The notes beneath the pieces were generated by a model. It was not told the DNA's origin. It did no database searches and saw only the letters and a list, made by a program, of their open reading frames with translations. Both the position numbers and the translations under genes were made by a program. Shown piece after piece: positions 44,590-52,813 of a stretch of 64,000 nucleotides of DNA (its first letter is position 1; each line of letters starts with the position of its first letter). The stretch comes from Pseudoduganella namucuonensis (lineage in GTDB: Bacteria > Pseudomonadota > Gammaproteobacteria > Burkholderiales > Burkholderiaceae_D): positions 124,001 to 188,000 of the forward strand of contig NZ_FPBO01000008.1 of NCBI RefSeq assembly GCF_900116645.1, read 5' to 3'.

Positions 44590-45930
44590 TCAGCGGAAAT
44601 TGCCCGGTTCATTGCGAAATGCGGCCCCTAGTACGCCGTACCCGATCGCATCGCTGACGCCGTTTGCCGGTGCGCCGGATGCCTGACGCGCCAGCGTGCT
44701 GATGGCGTGTCTGGCGGCGAGCGGCTCCGGCTTGTTTAGTTCGCCCGCCAGCATCGCCGCCACGATAGGCGCGGCGAAGGAGGTGCCGCGGACCACGCGG
44801 TAAGGCGGGTTGCCCAGCGCCGCACTGACCATCTGGTTGCCGGGTGCGGCAAACATCACCTGTGGTCCGCGCGCCGCTTCGGGCAGCGTTCGGCCGTCGC
44901 GGTCCACGCCGCTCACCCCGACCACGCCCGGATAGCTGGCCGGGTACAGCGGCGCGGCGGCCGGTCCGTCGTTGCCCACCGCGGCGACCAGTAAGTGGCC
45001 CCGTCGCACCATCGCGCCAACGGCGCGCTCCAGCGTCTGGTTTGGTGGACCGACCAGACTGATATTAATCACCGCTATTTGCTGTTTGGCCAGCCAGCCG
45101 AGTGCGGTGGCGATGCGTTCGGCCGAGCCGCCGACCGGCGAACTGCAATACACATCGGCCGCGTACAGTTCGGCGCCGGGCGCCACGCCGCGAAAACGCG
45201 ACGAGTGACCGATCATCAGCGCCGCCACCGCGGTGCCATGCGCATCCGGGATCAGCTTTCCTTCACAGCCCCAGCGCGTCACCGCCGCTTCACGAAATAC
45301 CGGGTGATTGTCGGCAACGCCGCCATCGATGAGGCCAATCCGCACGCCGCTGCGCGCGGCCCCGGCGGGCCGCTCCGGCGCATCGGCAGGCGCTGACAGC
45401 CCCATTGACCGGGCCGCACTGGCGGTATAGACGTGGTTGAAGTCATATTGGCCGCCCGGATCGAGTGCGCGCAATTTTTCCAGCATGGCGGCGGTACTGG
45501 TGCCGGGTGGCACTCCCAGCACGACGATGGTCTCGTCCAGGCCGTCAAGGGTGCTGACTTCGATTACCTTCAGTCCGGCGGCCTTGGCGGCCCGCAGGCT
45601 GGCAGCGCTGGGCGACCAGGCCAGGATCTGGCTGCGCACCATCGGTTCACCGCGCGGGTCCGGCTCGAGCACATCGCGGTGCTGACGCAGCAGATCGCCC
45701 ACCTGCAGCAGACGCAACTCGCCCAGCGCACGCACATCGGCACTGGCCAGCAGGCGCGTGCCACGGTCGCGCAGGGTTTCGGTATCGATCACGCCCAACG
45801 ATTGCGGCAAGGGCAGGTTCAGCGATGGCAGGCGTAACTGGGCCTGCGCCGGTGCGGCGCCGACGACGGCGCCCAGTAGCAGGATGCGGCGTAGCGGGCG
45901 CGCAAGGAGGGCGAATGGTTGAGGCTTCAT
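44590..45930 (-). CDS. exported subtilisin-like S8 serine protease
   Basis: 446 residues from ATG 45930; signal peptide PLRRILLLGAVVGAAPAQAQ. An N-terminal pro-region (about 25-185) includes a stretch similar to S8 propeptides (VIEVSTLDGLDETIVVLGVP). The catalytic triad is complete: Asp202 in IGLIDGGVADNHP, His231 in AHGTAVAALMIG, Ser384 in RGTSFAAPIVAA. Structural landmark: LVAAVGNDGPAAAPLYPASY. It ends shortly after the Ser helix, so there is no large C-terminal domain. The gene is divergent from the ECF sigma factor gene with a 93-nt shared promoter region, so co-regulation is likely. The natural substrate is unknown. Confidence 0.92.
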   Translation of the reverse strand: MKPQPFALLARPLRRILLLGAVVGAAPAQAQLRLPSLNLPLPQSLGVIDTETLRDRGTRLLASADVRALGELRLLQVGDLLRQHRDVLEPDPRGEPMVRSQILAWSPSAASLRAAKAAGLKVIEVSTLDGLDETIVVLGVPPGTSTAAMLEKLRALDPGGQYDFNHVYTASAARSMGLSAPADAPERPAGAARSGVRIGLIDGGVADNHPVFREAAVTRWGCEGKLIPDAHGTAVAALMIGHSSRFRGVAPGAELYAADVYCSSPVGGSAERIATALGWLAKQQIAVINISLVGPPNQTLERAVGAMVRRGHLLVAAVGNDGPAAAPLYPASYPGVVGVSGVDRDGRTLPEAARGPQVMFAAPGNQMVSAALGNPPYRVVRGTSFAAPIVAAMLAGELNKPEPLAARHAISTLARQASGAPANGVSDAIGYGVLGAAFRNEPGNFR

Positions 45931-45967
45931 ACCGGCTTGATCATATAATGTTTTGAAAATTCCATAG

Positions 45968-45980
45968 GGTAAACGTCTGG
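45968..45980 (-). promoter_or_regulatory. shared promoter-type motif (copy 2) in divergent sigma/protease region
   Basis: Minus strand CCAGACGTTTACC, 38-50 nt before the protease start; see copy at 44534. A third AAACGTTT core occurs at 46004-46011, just before the sigma gene, and a TATAAT box at 45944 could serve the sigma gene in housekeeping conditions. Confidence 0.4.
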
Positions 45981-46023
45981 AACACGGATTAAAGTCCCGC
46001 CGCGAAACGTTTAACAAGCAACG

Positions 46024-46527
46024 ATGACATCTGCCGCCAATCCGCTTCATGGCGAAATTGCTGCGCTGCTGCCGCGGCTGCGCCGTTTTGCCCGCAGTAT
46101 TGTATTTAACCGTGACGATGCCGACGATCTGGTGCAGGTCGCCGTAGAGAGGGCACTGAACCGCAGTGCGCAGTGGGAGGCCGGTACCCGCCTTGACAGC
46201 TGGATGTTCCGCATCATGAAGAATGCCTGGATCGATGAGGTGCGCTCGCGTATCCGGCGCGACAATATCTTTGCGTCGGAAGAGGCGGGTGAGCATGTCG
46301 GTGACGGCTTTGCCGAAGCCCACCAGCAGCGACTGGCAATACAGAAGGCGATCAGCCTGCTCTCGGAAGACCACCGGATGGTGGTCGGTCTGGTGCTGGT
46401 CGATGGCATGGCGTATCAGGAGGCCGCGGATGTGTTGGAACTACCCTTGGGCACTTTGATGAGCCGTCTGGCGCGTGCGCGTTCGGCCCTGCAAGCCTCT
46501 TTATCCGATCAACCGAGGACCGTATGA
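46024..46527 (+). CDS. ECF-type RNA polymerase sigma factor
   Basis: 167 residues. Region 2: LLPRLRRFARSIVFNRDDAD, then DLVQVAVERALNRSAQWEAG, with RLDSWMFRIMKNAWIDEVRS (core binding and -10 recognition). Region 4: LVLVDGMAYQEAADVLELPL, then GTLMSRLARARSALQASL (-35 recognition helix-turn-helix). Length fits an extracytoplasmic-function sigma factor. It directs RNA polymerase to a small regulon after release from its anti-sigma factor, which is encoded next and overlaps by 4 nt. The divergent S8 protease is the most likely target. Confidence 0.93.
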   Translation: MTSAANPLHGEIAALLPRLRRFARSIVFNRDDADDLVQVAVERALNRSAQWEAGTRLDSWMFRIMKNAWIDEVRSRIRRDNIFASEEAGEHVGDGFAEAHQQRLAIQKAISLLSEDHRMVVGLVLVDGMAYQEAADVLELPLGTLMSRLARARSALQASLSDQPRTV

Positions 46528-47261
46528 GCAGTTTTTCCGATGAAACGCTGATGGCCTATGCCGATGGGGAGCTCGATGAAAAGACCAGCGCCGCTGTCGC
46601 GCGCGCCATTGAGAACGATGGGGAGCTCGCTGCCCGTGTGCGCCAGCATCGCTCCTTGCGCGTGGACGTGTTCGCCGCTTTCGCACCCATCGTCGAGGAG
46701 GCGGTGCCAGCACGCCTGAATGCCGCCGCGGCCGGGGCCGTCGATTTGCAGGCGGCGCGCGCGGCCCGGCTGAAACAACAGACGCGCCGGCGCTGGGAGT
46801 GGCCGGAGTGGGGGGCGCTGGCGGCGACCCTGCTCGTTGGCGTACTGGCCGGCAGTGTCGGCCACCAGAGCTTGCGCGGCGATGCGGCAAGCGCATCGGT
46901 CGTCGGTGCCGACGGCGCGCTTTTCGCGCACGGTCCGCTGGCCACCGCCCTATCTGAGCAGCTCGCCGGCGCGGGACCGTCGGCGCAGGGTATCCGGATC
47001 GGTGTGAGCTTTGTCGGCAGCGACGGCAATTACTGCCGCAGTTTCGTCATGGGACAGGGGGCCGGGCTGGCCTGCCGTCGGGGCGAGCGCTGGCAGTTGC
47101 CCTTGATGGCGCAAGTGGACAAGAATGCCAGTGGCGCTTATCAGCAGGCCGGCAGTGCGATGCCGGCCGCGGTCAGCGATGCGATCGACGCCCGCATCGC
47201 CGGCCAGACTCTCGACGCCCAGGCCGAACAACTGGCCCGGCGCAAGGGCTGGCAACGCTGA
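46524..47261 (+). CDS. transmembrane anti-sigma factor
   Basis: 245 residues; ATG overlaps the sigma stop (ATGA). The N-terminus has the zinc-less anti-sigma pattern SFSDETLMAYADGELDEKTS with a helical region to about 90, one membrane segment (WGALAATLLVGVLAGSVG, about 93-110) and a periplasmic domain of about 130 residues with IRIGVSFVGSDGNYCRSFVM and GLACRRGERWQLPL. Two Cys in the periplasmic part could form a disulfide. Function: holds the sigma factor at the membrane until a periplasmic signal relieves it. The S8 protease or its products could be part of that signal, which is speculation. Confidence 0.88.
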   Translation: MSSFSDETLMAYADGELDEKTSAAVARAIENDGELAARVRQHRSLRVDVFAAFAPIVEEAVPARLNAAAAGAVDLQAARAARLKQQTRRRWEWPEWGALAATLLVGVLAGSVGHQSLRGDAASASVVGADGALFAHGPLATALSEQLAGAGPSAQGIRIGVSFVGSDGNYCRSFVMGQGAGLACRRGERWQLPLMAQVDKNASGAYQQAGSAMPAAVSDAIDARIAGQTLDAQAEQLARRKGWQR

Positions 47262-47326
47262 CAGAGGCGATCGGGCGGCGGCACCGGCGCGCCGAAGGCC
47301 GGCGTGACGGTTTCGGATCGCCTCTG
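47262..47326 (+). other. perfect 11-bp inverted repeat after the anti-sigma gene
   Basis: CAGAGGCGATC (47262-47272) and GATCGCCTCTG (47316-47326) pair exactly around a GC-rich interior. No T-run follows, so it is not a classical terminator. It could stabilise the mRNA 3' end or aid Rho-dependent termination. Confidence 0.45.
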
Positions 47327-47393
47327 GAGTTAGGGCGGCTTGTCTGAGTCGGTGAACCGGAAACGGGCCGCACGCGAGGACTGCGAAGTCCAC

Positions 47394-47427
47394 CAAAAAA
47401 AAAACGCCAACCCGCATGGGTTGGCGT
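47394..47427 (-). terminator. tRNA-Phe terminator
   Basis: On the minus strand ACGCCAACCC and GGGTTGGCGT form a ten-pair stem with a 4-nt loop followed by a run of ten T (plus-strand A run 47395-47404). It lies 17 nt after the CCA end of tRNA-Phe. A degenerate copy without the T-run is at 43399-43425. Confidence 0.9.
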
Positions 47428-47443
47428 CTTCTCGAGGAATTCT

Positions 47444-47519
47444 TGGTGGCCCGGGGCGGAATCGAACCACCGACACAAGGATTTTCAATCCTCTGCTCTA
47501 CCAACTGAGCTACCAGGCC
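47444..47519 (-). tRNA. tRNA-Phe (GAA)
   Basis: 76 nt with encoded CCA. Acceptor GGCCTGG pairs with CCGGGCC (one T-G pair); D-arm GCTCAGTTGGTAGAGC; anticodon arm GAGGATTGAAAATCC(T) with loop TTGAAAA giving anticodon GAA; T-arm GTCGG-TGGTTCGATT-CCGCC, followed by discriminator A and CCA. All arms fold. It is the only intact tRNA in the window and the reference for the relics at 43439 and 22503. Confidence 0.97.
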
Positions 47520-47579
47520 AAGAGCCCGCAATTATAGCGGCTCGAAATCCGTTTGCCTAGCCCTTCGTTGACGTTTGAC

Positions 47580-47720
47580 ATGTCCGGACGTAAAGTTTTC
47601 CTTTGTGGCATCAAGGTCACGCCGCTGAACCAGGGCGTGGCCGGGCGCCTGCGCGTGCGCTCGCTGTACGAGGGCCAGGAGTTCCCGTACCGGCTGGCCA
47701 AGCGCCTCGGCGGGCATTGA
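47580..47720 (+). CDS. possible small protein (46 aa), unrecognised
   Basis: ATG 47580 to TGA 47720: MSGRKVFLCGIKVTPLNQGV then AGRLRVRSLYEGQEFPYRLA and KRLGGH. The residue mix is protein-like and basic, but no ribosome site is seen and the frame is open further upstream. It could be the 3' relic of a larger gene disturbed near the tRNA-Phe locus, or a genuine small basic protein. No family recognised. Confidence 0.35.
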   Translation: MSGRKVFLCGIKVTPLNQGVAGRLRVRSLYEGQEFPYRLAKRLGGH

Positions 47721-47728
47721 ACGACTGG

Positions 47729-48742
47729 TCAGGGTTCGCGGCGGCGCGCCTTCAGGGCCTCGCCACCCGGCCCGAACAACAGCACCTGCTCCGCCTTTTG
47801 CGGCCTGCCGTCCGGCAGCGGCGGCACGCGCCGCGCCGGCGGGTGCTCGTACATCCACACCTCGTGGCCGCTGTCGAAGCGCACGGCCATCGCCGGCGGT
47901 CCCAGCCGCGCGCGCGCCTCGTCCTTGCCGGCGACGGGCGGCGCCCCCTCCGCCGGGTCGTCCATGTATTCAAAGCCGATCAGCGTGTCGTCCGGCCAGC
48001 CCCGGTCCCAGATCGGCGCGTAATAGGTCCGGTCCAGCAGCACTTGGCAGTCGCAATAGGGCAGGGTGTCCGGCGTCTGCGTGCCGCCCGCGTACAGCGC
48101 GCGGAAGGGCAGCGTCTCCGCGCGGCCGCCATGGCGCAGCGTCACGCCGAACAGCGGACGGTCGCTGAACTGCAGGTAGTTGCCGTCCCTGTCGGCGCAC
48201 ACCTGGTCCGCGTCGGCCAGCAGGTCGGACAGCCACGAGAACAGCCTGGAGTTGTTCGACACCAGGCCGGACTCCATCCCCACCAGGCATTCCAGCCGCA
48301 AGTCGCCCAGTCTTCGCATTCCCTCCGGCACCCCGGCGCTGCGCACCATGGCGCGCCAGGTCATGCTGCTGGTCTTGCGGTTGGCCACCAGCGCGGCGTC
48401 CTCGCGCACGGCCTGCGGGTTGCGCTCCAGCGTGAAGCTGTGGTCCTGCGCCATCGCCACCGGCAGCGTCACGCTGTCGCCCTTCACCTGCAGCGTCACG
48501 CCGTCCAGCTTCACGGTGGGCAGCCGGGGCAGCACCTGGAAGCGCAGCGTCGATCGCGGCGCGAGGGCGATGTCGCGCTGGTAGCGGTCCATGCCGCGCA
48601 ACATCTTGCGGTAGGACTTGTCGACCGGGTCGCGCGTGTAGGGCACGTTGACGGTGGGGATGGGCGCGTCCTGGGCGGGCGCGGCGCCGGCCGCCGCCAA
48701 CAGAATGAGCGCCGCCAGGAGCGGCCTCGCGTGGCTGGGCAT
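47729..48742 (-). CDS. exported hypothetical protein
   Basis: 337 residues from ATG 48742 (AAGGAGG 6 nt upstream), signal peptide (ARPLLAALILLAAAGAAPAQ). The mature part has PTVNVPYTRDPVDKSYRKML, a beta-rich middle, a CDC triplet (LPYCDCQVLLDRTYYAPIWD), and a C-terminus (SGHEVWMYEHPPARRVPPLP ... AEQVLLFGPGGEALKARR) that recalls the small SmpA/OmlA-like domain in which a short structural parameter line is compared. No lipobox. Function unknown; periplasmic location likely. Divergent from the P450 gene with 136 nt between starts. Confidence 0.8.
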   Translation of the reverse strand: MPSHARPLLAALILLAAAGAAPAQDAPIPTVNVPYTRDPVDKSYRKMLRGMDRYQRDIALAPRSTLRFQVLPRLPTVKLDGVTLQVKGDSVTLPVAMAQDHSFTLERNPQAVREDAALVANRKTSSMTWRAMVRSAGVPEGMRRLGDLRLECLVGMESGLVSNNSRLFSWLSDLLADADQVCADRDGNYLQFSDRPLFGVTLRHGGRAETLPFRALYAGGTQTPDTLPYCDCQVLLDRTYYAPIWDRGWPDDTLIGFEYMDDPAEGAPPVAGKDEARARLGPPAMAVRFDSGHEVWMYEHPPARRVPPLPDGRPQKAEQVLLFGPGGEALKARRREP

Positions 48743-48878
48743 GGTGGCCTCCTTCTCTGCGTCCTGCCATCTCATCCTGCCATCTTACGCCGCGATGGTT
48801 TTTCGCCACGCACGGCACAGGTGGCGCTCGCCGCGGTATTATTGCCAGATGTCAAATTTGCAATCACGGACGACCCGT

Positions 48879-50327
48879 ATGGACCATACCGTTTCCCTCG
48901 CCGCCGACGAGCAGCCGCTGCGTTCGATCGCGTCGCTGCCCGGCCCGCGCCGCCTGCCGCTGGTCGGCAACGCCTTGCAGATCCATCCGCTGCGCATCCA
49001 CCAGGAGGTGGAGCGCTGGTGCCGCGAGTACGGACCTTTTTTCCGCATGGATATCGGCCGCACCATGGCGCTGGTGGTGGCCGACCACGACGCGGTGTCC
49101 GAGGTGCTGCGCAACCGGCCGGACGGATTCCGGCGGCCCGTCATCTCCGAGCGGGTGGCGCGCGAGATGGGCGGCCTGCCTGGCCTGTTCGACGCCGAGG
49201 GCGCGGAGTGGCGCAACCAGCGCCGCATGGTGATGCAGGGCTTCGCGCCGCACGCCATCAAGGCCTATTTTCCCTCGCTGGTGAAAGTGGCGCTGCGGCT
49301 GCAGCGGCGCTGGGACGGCGCCGCGCGCGAAGGGCGCGCCATCGACCTGGCCGCGGACCTGAAGCGCTACACGGTGGACATCATCGCCGGCCTGGCCTTC
49401 GGCACGGAGGTCAACACCATCGACGGCGGCGAGGACGTGATCCAGCAATACCTGGACGAGATCCTGCCCGCCCTCGCGCGCCGCACTTTTTCGCCGATCC
49501 CGTACTGGCGCTATTTCCGGCTGCCGCAAGACCGCCGCCTGGACCGGGCGGTGGCCGAGCTGACCACGGCCGTGCGCGACCTGATCGCCCAGGCGCGCGA
49601 CCGCATGGCCGCCAATCCCGCGCTGGCGGCGCGCCCGGGCAACCTGCTGGAGGCGATGATCGCCGCCTCCGACCAGGAGGGCAGCGGCGTGAACGACGAG
49701 GCGGTGGGCGGCAACGTGTCGACCATGCTGCTGGCTGGGGAGGACACCACCGCCAACTCCATCGCCTGGCTGCTGTATCTGCTGCGGCGCTCCCCCGGTG
49801 CGCTGGAGCGGGCATGCGAGGAGGTGCGGCGGCTGGCGCCGGACCCCGCCGGCTTCACCATCGAACGCATGGACGCGCTGGATTACCTGGACGCTTGCGT
49901 GCAGGAGTCGATGCGGCTCAAGCCCGTGGCGCCGTACATGCCGCTGGAGGCGCTGCGCGAGACGTCGGTGGCGGGCATCCACGTGCCGGTCGGTGGGCTG
50001 GTGTGGTGCGTGCTGCGCCACGACAGCGTGTCCGACGGCCATTTCCCGCGCGCGGCGGAATTCGATCCGCTACGTTGGTTGCCGGACGCCAACGGCGTCG
50101 TCGCCGGCGACAAGCGGGTGCCCATGCCATTCGGCTCGGGGCCGCGCACCTGCCCGGGGCGCTACCTGGCGCTGCTCGAGATCAAGGTCGCGATGGCCAT
50201 GATACTGGGGCGCTACGACATCCTCGCCGTCGACACGCCGGACGGCAAGGAGGCCGGGGAACTGATGTCCTTCGTGATGTCGCCCATCGGCCTGACGATG
50301 CGGCTGCGGCTGCGCGACGGGGCCTGA
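48879..50327 (+). CDS. cytochrome P450
   Basis: 482 residues from ATG 48879; ATG 48849 in the same frame is an alternative, and neither has a strong ribosome site. Proline-rich entry SLPGPRRLPLVGNALQIHPL, I-helix oxygen-binding motif LLAGEDTTANS, ExxR at about 343 (ESMRLKP), and heme-ligand loop FGSGPRTCPGRYLAL with Cys425. All key P450 motifs are intact. It is soluble, without a membrane anchor, as usual in bacteria. Electron-transfer partners (ferredoxin, reductase) are not adjacent. Class and substrate are unknown; the overall motif set resembles the CYP102/CYP4-like clan used on fatty acids or terpenoids, at low certainty. Confidence 0.93.
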   Translation: MDHTVSLAADEQPLRSIASLPGPRRLPLVGNALQIHPLRIHQEVERWCREYGPFFRMDIGRTMALVVADHDAVSEVLRNRPDGFRRPVISERVAREMGGLPGLFDAEGAEWRNQRRMVMQGFAPHAIKAYFPSLVKVALRLQRRWDGAAREGRAIDLAADLKRYTVDIIAGLAFGTEVNTIDGGEDVIQQYLDEILPALARRTFSPIPYWRYFRLPQDRRLDRAVAELTTAVRDLIAQARDRMAANPALAARPGNLLEAMIAASDQEGSGVNDEAVGGNVSTMLLAGEDTTANSIAWLLYLLRRSPGALERACEEVRRLAPDPAGFTIERMDALDYLDACVQESMRLKPVAPYMPLEALRETSVAGIHVPVGGLVWCVLRHDSVSDGHFPRAAEFDPLRWLPDANGVVAGDKRVPMPFGSGPRTCPGRYLALLEIKVAMAMILGRYDILAVDTPDGKEAGELMSFVMSPIGLTMRLRLRDGA

Positions 50328-50333
50328 CGGCGA

Positions 50334-51407
50334 CTAGTCCTTTGGCTCGGTCTCGGCCATCAGCTGCAGCAGATACTGCTTCCACAGCGGCGCCACAGTG
50401 TGGCTGCCGTGGCCGCGCGTGTCCGGCGTGAGTGGCAGCACGACGGCGCGGCCGCGTGGCACCCGCTTCACCTCCCGCTCCAGGATGCCCAGCTCGGGCG
50501 GATTGATCATGTCGTCCGCCGTGTTCACCGCCAGCAGCGGCGCCTGGATGCGCTCCAGCCCCGGACCCGGATCGTAGTCCCAGGACGCCGACAGCTGGTA
50601 CAGCAGGTCGTTGGCGTCGCCGGTCTTCACGCCTGCGTCGGTGTACTCGTCCAGCGACTTGTCGGTGGCCGCCAGGGTCGGCGTCTGCCGCTGGCGCAGC
50701 ACCGGGTTGCTGCCCATCAGGTACAGCATTTGCTGGCCGGTGCGCAGCGCCTGTGGCTGCGCCTTGTAATTACCCTCTTGCCAGCCCGGGTCGTTGCGGA
50801 TGGCGTCGATCACCACCCGGCGCCAGGCTCGGTTGCGGCCCGCGATCTGCGTCGGCAGGCTGGCCATGGGCATCAGCGCGTCCATGAATCCCGGGTGGCG
50901 CTGGCCCCACACCCAGGCCTGCATGCCGCCCATCGAGGTGCCGAACACCAGGCGCAGGTGGTTCACGCCCAGCGCCTCGTTGAGCAGGCGGTGCTGGGCC
51001 TCCACCATGTCCGTGTAGCCGTAGCGGGGGAAGCCGGCGCGCAGGCCGTCGCTCGGTTTGCTGGACTGGCCGTGGCCGATGCCGTCGGTCAGCACGATGT
51101 AGTAGCGCGCCGCGTCCAGCGGGCAGCCGGCGCAAAACAGCTCACCGGCGAATTCCGGACGCAGGAACTGCGCGCCGGTGCCGCCGGTGCCGTGCGTGAT
51201 CAGCACCGCGTTGCGCACCACGCCCTGGGCGTCGCGCCGCGGCTGGCCCAGCGTGCGGTAATGGATGCGCAGCTCGGGCAGCGTGGCGCCGGACGTGAAA
51301 CGGAAGTCCTTGAGGACATGGTCGCCCTGTCGCGGCGCCGGGTAGTCGGCCGCGATGGCGCCGGCGCTGGCCAGCATCAGGGCGAGGTGGACGAGTGCTT
51401 TCTTCAT
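50334..51407 (-). CDS. exported alpha/beta hydrolase, homoserine-acetyltransferase-like fold
   Basis: 357 residues from ATG 51407, signal peptide (KALVHLALMLASAGAIAADY). Fold signature of the MetX family: ATLPELRIHYRTLGQPRRDA, NAVLITHGTGGTGAQFLRPE, CPLDAARYYIVLTDGIGHGQ, nucleophile elbow VFGTSMGGMQAW, acid region LAVNTADDMINPPEL, and His in TRGHGSHTVAPLW. A signal peptide is not expected of true MetX, so this is probably a periplasmic hydrolase of that fold rather than a methionine-biosynthesis enzyme. It converges with the P450 gene (6 nt between stops) and is divergent from the DUF885 gene. Confidence 0.88.
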   Translation of the reverse strand: MKKALVHLALMLASAGAIAADYPAPRQGDHVLKDFRFTSGATLPELRIHYRTLGQPRRDAQGVVRNAVLITHGTGGTGAQFLRPEFAGELFCAGCPLDAARYYIVLTDGIGHGQSSKPSDGLRAGFPRYGYTDMVEAQHRLLNEALGVNHLRLVFGTSMGGMQAWVWGQRHPGFMDALMPMASLPTQIAGRNRAWRRVVIDAIRNDPGWQEGNYKAQPQALRTGQQMLYLMGSNPVLRQRQTPTLAATDKSLDEYTDAGVKTGDANDLLYQLSASWDYDPGPGLERIQAPLLAVNTADDMINPPELGILEREVKRVPRGRAVVLPLTPDTRGHGSHTVAPLWKQYLLQLMAETEPKD

Positions 51408-51495
51408 GGGACGCCTCGGAATGGAAAGCCACGATCTTACACCCGCGCCACGTATAATCAGCGGCTGAAAATCCGCGCCAGGGAAGGGACCGACT

Positions 51496-52776
51496 ATGAA
51501 AAAACTGCTAACGGCGGGAGCCGCCATGCTGATCGCGGGCAGCGCCTGGTCGGCCACGGTGCAGGAGGTGGCGGACGACTATATGCGGCTGGTGCTGGCG
51601 GTGGGCCGGCACGACGCCTCGTACGTGGACGCCTATTATGGCCCGCCCCAGTTGCAGGAACGGGTGGATGCCGAGAAACTGGGCCTGGCGGCGATTCGAA
51701 GCCAGGCCGAGGCCGCGCTCCGCGAGCTGCCCAAAGCCGGCGCCGACGCAGACGAGGCATTGCGCATCGTCTTCCTCGACAAGCAACTGCGGTCGATGCT
51801 GATGCGGGTGGATATGCTGGGCGGGAAGAAGTTCAGCTTCGACGAGGAAACGGCGGCGATGTACAACGCGGTGGCGCCGCATCAGGACCGCGCCCATTAC
51901 GCGCGGCTGGTGGCGGAGATCGACACGCTGCTGGGCGGCACGGGCCCTGTGACCGAAAGGCTGAAGGCCTTCCGCGCCAGGGTGGAGATCCCCAAGGACA
52001 AGCTGCGTCCCGTGATGGAGGCGGCGATACGCGCCTGCCGCGAACGCACCGAAAAACACATCGCGCTGCCGGCCGGCGAGACCTTCGTGCTGGAATTCGT
52101 CGGCGGCAAGCCATGGTCGGGCTACAACTGGTACAAGGGCGGGGCGCACAGCCTTATCCAGATCAACAGCGAATTCCCCATCTATATAGACCGCGCGGTG
52201 GACCTGGGCTGCCACGAGGGCTATCCCGGCCACCACGTCTACAACGCGCTGCTGGAGCAGTCGCTGGTACGGGGCAAGGGGTGGCGGGAGTTCAGCGTCT
52301 ATCCGCTGTATTCGCCGATGTCGCTGGTGGCCGAGGGTTCGGCCAATTACGGCATCCTGATGGCGTTCACGCCGCAGGAGCGGCTGGCGTTCGAGCGCGA
52401 CGTGCTGTTTCCGCTGGCGGGGCTGGACCCGGCGCTGGCCGAGCCGTACGCGCGCCTGACCCAGTTGCTGGCCAAGCTGGCCTACGCCGACAACGACGCC
52501 GCGCGTCTATATCTGGACGGCGCGTTCACCAAGGAGCAGACGGTGGACTGGCTGGTCAATGTGCAGCTGTATCCGCCGGAGAAGGCCGAGCAGCGCGTGC
52601 GCTTCTACGAGGCCAACCGGGGCTACGTGATCAACTACACGGTGGGCGCGGACCTGGTGGGGCAATACGTGCGGCGCCACGCCACGTCCGCCGATCCGGA
52701 CACGGCGCGCGCGCAGCGCTGGGAAGCGTTCCGCAAGCTGTTGTCGTCGCCGATGCTGGCTGGCGGCCTGCGGTAG
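51496..52776 (+). CDS. exported DUF885-family metallohydrolase-like protein
   Basis: 426 residues with signal peptide (KKLLTAGAAMLIAGSAWSA). Helical protein of the DUF885 type, whose members are predicted zinc-dependent carboxypeptidase-like enzymes. The key motif GCHEGYPGHHVYNALLEQSL holds the His-Glu ... His-His arrangement; a further element is YPLYSPMSLVAEGSANYGIL (candidate third metal ligand Glu) near 280. The N-terminal 60 residues contain ADDYMRLVLAVGRHDASYVD. It is shorter than many DUF885 proteins (550-600 residues). Substrate unknown. Its start lies 88 nt from the divergent hydrolase start. Confidence 0.85.
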   Translation: MKKLLTAGAAMLIAGSAWSATVQEVADDYMRLVLAVGRHDASYVDAYYGPPQLQERVDAEKLGLAAIRSQAEAALRELPKAGADADEALRIVFLDKQLRSMLMRVDMLGGKKFSFDEETAAMYNAVAPHQDRAHYARLVAEIDTLLGGTGPVTERLKAFRARVEIPKDKLRPVMEAAIRACRERTEKHIALPAGETFVLEFVGGKPWSGYNWYKGGAHSLIQINSEFPIYIDRAVDLGCHEGYPGHHVYNALLEQSLVRGKGWREFSVYPLYSPMSLVAEGSANYGILMAFTPQERLAFERDVLFPLAGLDPALAEPYARLTQLLAKLAYADNDAARLYLDGAFTKEQTVDWLVNVQLYPPEKAEQRVRFYEANRGYVINYTVGADLVGQYVRRHATSADPDTARAQRWEAFRKLLSSPMLAGGLR

Positions 52777-52813
52777 GTAGAGCTTTCCGGCGAAATCCCT
52801 TGCGGACTTGGCG

